A stretch of 64,000 nucleotides of DNA from Amaranthus tricolor (taxonomy: Eukaryota; Streptophyta; Magnoliopsida; Caryophyllales; Amaranthaceae): NCBI RefSeq assembly GCF_026212465.1, contig NC_080063.1, positions 1,118,501 through 1,182,500 on the forward strand, in the 5' to 3' direction. The position numbers and the translations under genes were made by a program. Under the pieces are notes generated by a model. It made no database searches. It was not told the origin of the DNA and saw only the letters and a program-made list of their open reading frames with translations. Numbering within the stretch: the stretch's first letter is position 1; each line of letters begins with the position of its first letter. Below are positions 55,601 to 64,000 of the stretch, in pieces.

Positions 55601-56670
55601 ATGCTCATTGAAGAATGAACGATGAAGAATGAACAAGGATCATTGATCAATAATGAATGAATGATGAAGAACGAACAAGGATCAATGATCAATGAAGAAT
55701 GAACGATGAAGAATCAACAAGTTTCAATGATCATTAAAGAATGAACGATGAAGAATGAACAAGGATTAATGATCAATGATGAATGAACAATGAAGAATGA
55801 ACAAGGATAATTGATCAATGACAAATGAACGATGAAGAATGAACAAGGATCAATGATCATTGAAGAATGAACGATGAAGAATGAACAAGGATCAATGATT
55901 AATGAACAATGAATGATGAAGAATGAACAAGGATCAATGATAAATGAAGAATGAACGATGAAGAATGAACAAGAATCAATACTCATTGAAGAATGAACGA
56001 TGAAGAATGAACAAGGATCAATGATCAATGAAGAATGAACAAGGATCAATGATCAATGAAGAATGAACGATGAAGAATTAACAAGGATTAAAGATCAATA
56101 AAGAATGAACGATGAAGAATGAACAAGGATCAATGATCATTGAAGAATGAACGATGAAGAATGAACAAGGATCAATAATCAATGAAGAATGAACAAGGAT
56201 CAATGATCATTGAAGAATGAACGATGAAGAATGAACAAGGATCAATGATCAATGAATAATGAACGATGAAGAATGAACAAGGATCAATGATCAATGAAGA
56301 ATGAACGATGAATAATGAAAAGGGATCAATGATCAATGAAGAATGAACGATGAAGAATGAACAAGGATCAATGATCAATGAAGAATGAATGATGAATAAC
56401 GAACAAGGATTAATAATCATTGAAGAATGAACGATGAAGAATGAACAAGGATCAATGATCAATGAAGAATGAACGATGAAGAATGAACAAGGATCAACGA
56501 TCAATGAAGAATGAACGATGAAGAATGAACAAGAATCAATGATCAATGAAGAATGAATGATGAATAATGAACAAGGATCAATGATCAATGAAGAATGAAC
56601 GATGAAGAATGAACGATGAAGAATGAACAAGGATCAATGATCAAGGAAGAATGAACGATGAAGAATGAAC
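40620..56670. repeat. Two-level HOR array: long 3325 bp and short 2261 bp units
   Basis: Boundary monomers start at 40620, 41698, 43224, 43945, 45023, 46206, 47284, 48467, 49545, 51071, 51792, 52870, 54053, 55131 and 56671. Spacings of 1078+1526+721 make the long unit (3325 bp), and 1078+1183 the short unit (2261 bp). The order is long, short, short, long, short, then a divergent unit. The first three and the next set repeat with a super-period of 7847 bp. All spacings are multiples of 7. Confidence 0.88.
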
Positions 56671-58105
56671 AATGATTAATAATCAATCAAGAATCAACGA
56701 TGAAGAATGAACAAGGATCATTGATCAATAATGAATGAATGATGAAGAACGAACAAGGATCAATAATCAATGAAGAATGAACGATGAAGAATGAACAAGT
56801 TTCAATGATCATTAAAGAATGAACGATGAAGAATGAACAAGGATTAATGATCAATGAAGAATGAACGATGAAGAATGAACAAGGATAATTGATCAATGAA
56901 GAATGAACGATGAAGAATGAATAAGGATCAATGATCATTGAAGAATGAACGATGAAGAATCAACAAGGATCAATGATTAATGAACAATGAACGATGAAGA
57001 ATGAACAAGGATCAATGATAAATGAAGAATGAACGATGAAGAATGAACAAGCATCAATGATTAATGAACAATGAACGATGAAGAAAGAACAAGGATCAAT
57101 GACACATGAAGAATGAACGATGAAGAATGAAAAAGAATCAATGCTCATTGAAGAATGAACGATGAAGAATGAACAAGGATCAATGATCAATGAAGAATTA
57201 ACAAAGATCAATGATCAATGAAGAATGAACGATGAAGAATGAACAAGGATCAATGATCAATAAAGAATGAACGATGAAGAAAGAACAAGGAGCATTGATC
57301 AATAATGAATCAACGATGAAGAATGAACAAGGATCAATGATCAATGAAGAATGAACGAAGAAGAATGAACAAGGATCAATTATCATTGAAGAATGAACGA
57401 TGAATAACGAACAAGGATCAATGATCAATGAAGAATGAACGATGAAGAATGAACAAGGACCACCGATCAATGAAGAATGAACGATAAAGAATGAACAAGG
57501 ATCAATGATCAATGAAGAATGAATGATGAATAATGAACAAGGATCAATGATCAATGAAGAATGAACGATGAAGAATGAACGATGAAGAATGAACAAGGAT
57601 CAATGATCAAGGAAGAATGAACCATGAAGAAAGAACAAGGAGCATTGATCAATAATGAATCAACGATGAAGAATGAACAAGGATCAATGATCAATGAAGA
57701 ATGAACGATGAAGAATGAACAAGGATCAATGTTCAAGGAAGAATGAACGATGAAGAATGAACAAGGATCATTGTTCAATAATGAATGAATGATGAAGAAC
57801 GAACAAGGATCAATGATCAATGAAGAATGAACGATGAAGAATGAACAAGTTTCAATGATCATTAAAGAATGAACGATGAAGAATGAACAAGGATTAATGA
57901 TCAATGAAGAATGAACGATGAAGAATGAACAAGGATAATTGATCAATGAACAATGAACGATGAAGAATGAACAAGGATCAATGATCATTGAAGAATGAAC
58001 GATGAAGAATGAACAAGGATCAATGATTAATGAACAATGAGCGATGCAGAATGAACAAGGATCAATGATAAATGAAGAATGAACGATGAAGAATGAACAA
58101 GAATC

Positions 58106-61100
58106 AATACTCATTGAAGAATGAACGATGAAGAATGAACAAGGATCAATGATCAATGAAGATTGAACAAGGATCAATGATCAATGAAGAATGAACGATG
58201 AAGAATGAACAAGGATTAATGATTAATAAAGAATGAACGATGAAGAATGAACAAGGATCTATGATCATTGAAGAATGAACGATGAAGAATGAACAAGGAT
58301 CAATAATCAATGAAGAATGAACAAGGATCAATGATCATTGAAGAATGAACGATGAAGAATGAACAAGGATCAATGATCAATGAATAATGAACGATGAATA
58401 ATGAACAAGGATCAATGATCAATGAAAAATGAACGATGAATAATGAAAAGGGATCAATGATCAATGAAGAATGAACGATGAAGAATGAACAAGGATCAAT
58501 GATCAATGAAGAATGAATGATGAATAACGAACAAGGATCAATGATCATTGAAGAATGAACGATGAAGAATGAACAAGGATCAATGATCAATGAAGAATGA
58601 ACGATGAAGAATGAACAAGGATCAACGATCAATGAAGAATGAACGATGAAGAATGAACAAGGATCAATGATCAATGAAGAATGAATGATGAAGAATGAAC
58701 AAGGATCAATGATACATGAAGAATGAACGATGAAGAATGAACAAGAATCAATGATCATTGAAGAATAGACGATAAAGAATGAACAACGATCATTGATCAA
58801 TAATGAATGAACGATGAAGAATGAACAAGGATCAAGAATCAATGAAGAATGAACGATGAATATCGAACAAGGATCAATGATCATTGAAGAATGAACGAAG
58901 AATGAACAAGGATCAATGATCAATGAAGAATGAACGATGAAGAAAGAACAAGGAGCATTGATCAATAATGAATCAACGATGAAGAATGAACAAGGATCAA
59001 TGATCAATGAAGAATGAACGAAGAAGAATGAACAAGGATCAATTATCATTGAAGAATGAACGATGAATAACGAACAAGGATCAATGATCAATGAAGAATG
59101 AACGATGAAGAATGAACAAGGACCACCGATCAATGAAGAATGAACGATGAAGAAAGAACAAGGATCAATGATCAATGAAGAATGAATGATGAATAATGAA
59201 CAAGGATCAATGATCAATGAAGAATGAACGTTGAAGAATGAACGATGAAGAATGAACAAGGATCAATGATCAAGGAAGAATGAACGATGAAGAAAGAACA
59301 AGGAGCATTGATCAATAATGAATCAACGATGAAGAATGAACAAGGATCAATGATCAATGAAGAATGAACGATGAAGAATGAACAAGGATCAATGATCAAG
59401 GAAGAATGAACGATGAAGAATGAACAAGGATCATTGTTCAATAATGAATGAATGATGAAGAACGAACAAGGATCAATGATCAATGAAGAATGAACGATGA
59501 AGAATGAACAAGTTTCAATGATCATTAAAGAATGAACGATGAAGAATGAACAAGGATTAATGATCAATGAAGAATGAACGATGAAGAATGAACAAGGATA
59601 ATTGATCAATGAACAATGAACGATGAAGAATGAACAAGGATCAATGATCATTGAAGAATGAACGATGAAGAATGAACAAGGATCAATGATTAATGAACAA
59701 TGAGCGATGCAGAATGAACAAGGATCAATGATAAATGAAGAATGAACGATGAAGAATGAACAAGAATCAATACTCATTGAAGAATGAACGATGAAGAATG
59801 AACAAGGATCAATGATCAATGAAGATTGAACAAGGATCAATGATCAATGAAGAATGAACGATGAAGAATGAACAAGGATTAATGATCAATAAAGAATGAA
59901 CGATGAAGAATGAACAAGGATCTATGATCATTGAAGAATGAACGATGAAGAATGAACAAGGATCAATAATCAATGAAGAATGAACAAGGATCAATGATCA
60001 TTGAAGAATGAACGATGAAGAATGAACAAGGATCAATGATCAATGAATAATGAACGATGAATAATGAACAAGGATCAATGATCAATGAAAAATGAACGAT
60101 GAATAATGAAAAGGGATCAATGATCAATGAAGAATGAACGATGAAGAATGAACAAGGATCAATGATCAATGAAGAATGAATGATGAATAACGAACAAGGA
60201 TCAATGATCATTGAAGAATGAACGATGAAGAATGAACAAGGATCAATGATCAATGAAGAATGAACGATGAAGAATGAACAAGGATCAACGATCAATGAAG
60301 AATGAACGATGAAGAATGAACAAGGATCAATGATCAATGAAGAATGAATGATGAATAATGAACAAGGATCAATGATCAATGAAGAATGAACGATGAAGAA
60401 TGAACAAGGATCAATGATACATGAAGAATGAACGATGAAGAATGAACAAGAATCAATGATCATTGAAGAATAGACGATAAAGAATGAACAACGATCATTG
60501 ATCAATAATGAATGAACGATGAAGAATGAACAAGGATCAAGAATCAATGAAGAATGAACGATGAATATCGAACAAGGATCAATGATCATTGATGAATGAA
60601 CGATGAAGAATGAACAAGGATCAATGATCAATGAAGAATGAACGATGAAGAAAGAACAAGGAGCATTGATCAATAATGAATCAACGATGAAGAATGAACA
60701 AGGATCAATGATCAATGAAGAATGAACGAAGAAGAATGAACAAGGATCAATTATCATTGAAGAATGAACGATGAATAACGAACAAGGATCAATGATCAAT
60801 GAAGAATGAACGATGAAGAATGAACAAGAATCAATACTCATTGAAGAATGAACGATGAAGAATGAACAAGGATCAATGATCAATGAAGATTGAACAAGGA
60901 TCAATGATCAATGAAGAATGAACGATGAAGAATGAACAAGGATTAATGATTAATAAAGAATGAACGATGAAGAATGAACAAGGATCTATGATCATATAAG
61001 AATGAACGATGAAGAATGAACAAGGATCAATAATCAATGAAGAATGAACAAGGATCAATGATCATTGAAGAATGAACGATGAAGAATGAACAAGGATCAA

Positions 61101-63100
61101 TGATCAATGAATAATGAACGATGAATAATGAACAAGGATCAATGATCAATGAAAAATGAACGATGAATAATGAAAAGGGATCAATGATCAATGAAGAATG
61201 AACGATGAAGAATGAACAAGGATCAATGATCAATGAAGAATGAATGATGAATAACGAACAAGGATCAATGATCATTGAAGAATGAACGATGAAGAATGAA
61301 CAAGGATCAATGATCAATGAAGAATGAACGATGAAGAATGAACAAGGATCAACGATCAATGAAGAATGAACGATGAAGAATGAACAAGGATCAATGATCA
61401 ATGAAGAATGAATGATGAATAATGAACAAGGATCAATGATCAATGAAGAATGAACGATGAAGAATGAACAAGGATCAATGATACATGAAGAATGAACGAT
61501 GAAGAATGAACAAGAATCAATGATCATTGAAGAATAGACGATAAAGAATGAACAACGATCATTGATCAATAATGAATGAACGATGAAGAATGAACAAGGA
61601 TCAAGAATCAATGAAGAATGAACGATGAATATCGAACAAGGATCAATGATCATTGAAGAATGAACGAAGAATGAACAAGGATCAATGATCAATGAAGAAT
61701 GAACGATGAAGAAAGAACAAGGAGCATTGATCAATAATGAATCAACGATGAAGAATGAACAAGGATCAATGATCAATGAAGAATGAACGAAGAAGAATGA
61801 ACAAGGATCAATTATCATTGAAGAATGAACGATGAATAACGAACAAGGATCAATGATCAATGAAGAATGAACGATGAAGAATGAACAAGAATCAATACTC
61901 ATTGAAGAATGAACGATGAAGAATGAACAAGGATCAATGATCAATGAAGATTGAACAAGGATCAATGATCAATGAAGAATGAACGATGAAGAATGAACAA
62001 GGATTAATGATTAATAAAGAATGAACGATGAAGAATGAACAAGGATCTAAGATCATTGAAGAATGAACGATGAAGAATGAACAAGGATCAATAATCAATG
62101 AAGAATGAACAAGGATCAATGATCATTGAAGAATGAACGATGAAGAATGAACAAGGATCAATGATCAATGAATAATGAACGATGAATAATGAACAAGGAT
62201 CAATGATCAATGAAAAATGAACGATGAATAATGAAAAGGGATCAATGATCAATGAAGAATGAACGATGAAGAATGAACAAGGATCAATGATCAATGAAGA
62301 ATGAATGATGAATAACGAACAAGGATCAATGATCATTGAAGAATGAACGATGAAGAATGAACAAGGATCAATGATCAATGAAGAATGAACGATGAAGAAT
62401 GAACAAGGATCAACGATCAATGAAGAATGAACGATGAAGAATGAACAAGGATCAATGATCAATGAAGAATGAATGATGAATAATGAACAAGGATCAATGA
62501 TCAATGAAGAATGAACGATGAAGAATGAACAAGGATCAATGATACATGAAGAATGAACGATGAAGAATGAACAAGAATCAATGATCATTGAAGAATAGAC
62601 GATAAAGAATGAACAACGATCATTGATCAATAATGAATGAACGATGAAGAATGAACAAGGATCAAGAATCAATGAAGAATGAACGATGAATATCGAACAA
62701 GGATCAATGATCATTGAAGAATGAACGATGAAGAATGAACAAGGATCAATGATCAATGAAGAATGAACGATGAAGAAAGAACAAGGAGCATTGATCAATA
62801 ATGAATCAACGATGAAGAATGAACAAGGATCAATGATCAATGAAGAATGAACGAAGAAGAATGAACAAGGATCAATTATCATTGAAGAATGAACGATGAA
62901 TAACGAACAAGGATCAATGATCAATGAAGAATGAACGATGAAGAATGAACAAGGACCACCGATCAATGAAGAATGAACGATGAAGAATGAACAAGGATCA
63001 ATGATCAATGAAGAATGAATGATGAATAATGAACAAGGATCAATGATCAATGAAGAATGAACGATGAAAAATGAACGATGAAGAATGAACAAGGATCAAT
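58106..63100. repeat. 1663/1064/1061-bp HOR units
   Basis: The variant AATACTCATTG begins at 58106, 59769, 60833 and 61894, giving units of 1663, 1064 and 1061 bp and a fourth, longer one. The values 1663 and 1061 are 238 and 152 heptamers minus 3. The missing three bases are visible as GAACGAAGAATGAAC near 58897 and 61666, where other copies read GAACGATGAAGAATG. The boundary monomer of the previous domain is absent from 56.7 to 63.1 kb. Confidence 0.82.
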
Positions 63101-63132
63101 GATCAAGGAAGAATGAACGATGAAGAATGAAC

Positions 63133-64000
63133 AATGATTAATAATCAATCAAGAATCAACGATGAAGAATGAACAAGGATCATTGATCAATAATGAATGA
63201 ATGATGAAGAACGAACAAGGATCAATGATCAATGAAGAATGAACGATGAAGAATGAACAAGTTTCAATGATCATTAAAGAATGAACGATGAAGAATGAAC
63301 AAGGATTAATGATCAATGAAGAATGAACGATGAAGAATGAACAAGGATAATTGATCAATGAACAATGAACGATGAAGAATGAATAAGGATCAATGATCAT
63401 TGAAGAATAAACGATGAAGAATGAACAAGGATCAATGATTAATGAACAATGAACGATGAAGAATGAACAAGGATCAATGATAAATGAAGAATGAACGATG
63501 AAGAATGAACAAGCATCAATGATTAATGAACAATGAACGATGAAGAAAGAACATGGATCAATGACACATGAAGAATGAACGATGAAGAATGAAAAAGAAT
63601 CAATGCTCATTGAAGAATGAACGATGAAGAATGAACAAGGATCAATGATCAATGAAGAATGAACGATGAAGAATGAACAAGGATCATTGTTCAATAATGA
63701 ATGAATGATGAAGAACGAACAAGGATCAATTATCAATGAAGAATGAACGATGAAGAATGAACAAGTTTCAATGATCATTAAAGAATGAACGATGAAGAAT
63801 GAACAAGGATCATTGATCATTGAAGAATGAACGATGAAGAATGAACAAGGATCAATAATCAATGAATAATGAACAAGGATCAATGATCATTGAAGAATGA
63901 ACGATGAAGAATGAACAAGGATCAATGATCAATGAATAATGAACGATGAAAAATGAACAAGGATCAATAATCAATGAAGAATGAACGATGAATAATGAAA
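63133..64000. repeat. Family-B satellite, return of the boundary monomer
   Basis: AATGATTAATAATCAATC reappears at 63133. It is followed by the monomer order of the 40-56 kb domain (GAACGAACAAGG, AAGTTTCAATG, GATAATTGATCAATG, GACACATGAAG, AATGCTCATTG). The unit is cut by the window end. Confidence 0.8.

Larger units (their letters stand above)
14771..64000. repeat. 42-bp satellite array, family B (HOR-organised)
   Basis: From about 14771 the GGTCAATGACGAATG monomer class essentially disappears. It is replaced by monomers with ATCATTGAAG, ATCAATAATGAATGAATG, GATTAATGATCAATAAAG, AAGTTTCAATGATC and the boundary monomer AATGATTAATAATCAATC. All monomers keep one orientation to the window's end. 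HOR periodicity is obvious throughout. Long minus-strand open frames here (up to 475 codons at 36695-38122) are read-through of the 14-codon monomer and break wherever a 28-bp unit shifts the frame. No gene is supported in these 49 kb. Confidence 0.96.

Noticed and set aside
1..64000. Telomeric or interstitial telomere repeat, because of the 7-bp base unit
   Set aside because: Heptamers are GAWSAAT-like, not TTTAGGG or its complement; no G-triplet runs occur.
1..64000. CENP-B-box-like motif in the monomer
   Set aside because: The single CpG context (AACGATG) does not fit the TTCG...CGGG pattern, and I saw no such motif.

Overview
The window is about 94% satellite DNA from a plant-like nuclear genome. 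Roughly 60.1 kb (1-8344 and 12210-64000, about 1,430 monomer equivalents) is one head-to-tail array of a 42-bp monomer; a perfect consensus copy is at 541-582. It holds a single insertion, a decayed Ty3/Gypsy LTR retrotransposon on the minus strand at 8345-12209. A higher plant is inferred from the style of that element (chromovirus-like reverse transcriptase, single gag-pol frame, 985-bp LTR, 5-bp target duplication) and from the mega-satellite itself; the species cannot be read from the sequence.

The 42-bp monomer is six degenerate heptamers (GATCAAT, GATCAAT, GAAGAAT, GAACGAT, GAAGAAT, GAACAAG). Variant units of 28, 49 and 56 bp differ from 42 by exactly two, one and two heptamers. On top of this lies a deep hierarchy of higher-order repeats (HORs). 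Every HOR period measured here (602, 1022, 1064, 2261, 2324, 2422, 2464, 2534, 2590, 2632, 3325 and 7847 bp) is a multiple of 7. The only exceptions are explained by visible 1-bp, 3-bp or 5-bp deletions.

Layout: 1-8344 and 12210-14770 are 'family A' satellite, rich in monomers carrying GGTCAATGACGAATG and relatively heterogeneous, with a 2324-bp-offset duplication, a 602-bp tandem pair and 84-bp dimers. 8345-12209 is the retrotransposon, flanked by CGAAT target-site duplications. From about 14771 to the end is 'family B' satellite, strongly HOR-organised: a 2464-bp near-identical tandem pair (15.9-20.8 kb), 1022-bp units (21.3-24.7 kb), a 1574-bp pair (24.0-27.1 kb), a 2.4-2.7 kb HOR series (26.2-39.1 kb), a two-level long/short array with a 7847-bp super-period (40.6-56.7 kb), and 1663/1064/1061-bp units (58.1-63 kb).

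No host protein-coding gene is supported. The many minus-strand open frames of 60-475 codons across the array exist because 42 is divisible by 3 and one of the six frames lacks stops; they translate to a monotonous 14-residue repeat (FFIVHSSLIIDPCS) and are not genes. The only real coding DNA is the element's gag-protease-RT frame plus a frameshifted, truncated RNase H; integrase and nearly all of the 3' LTR are gone. The array has the architecture of centromeric or other heterochromatic satellites, but chromosomal position cannot be shown from this window.
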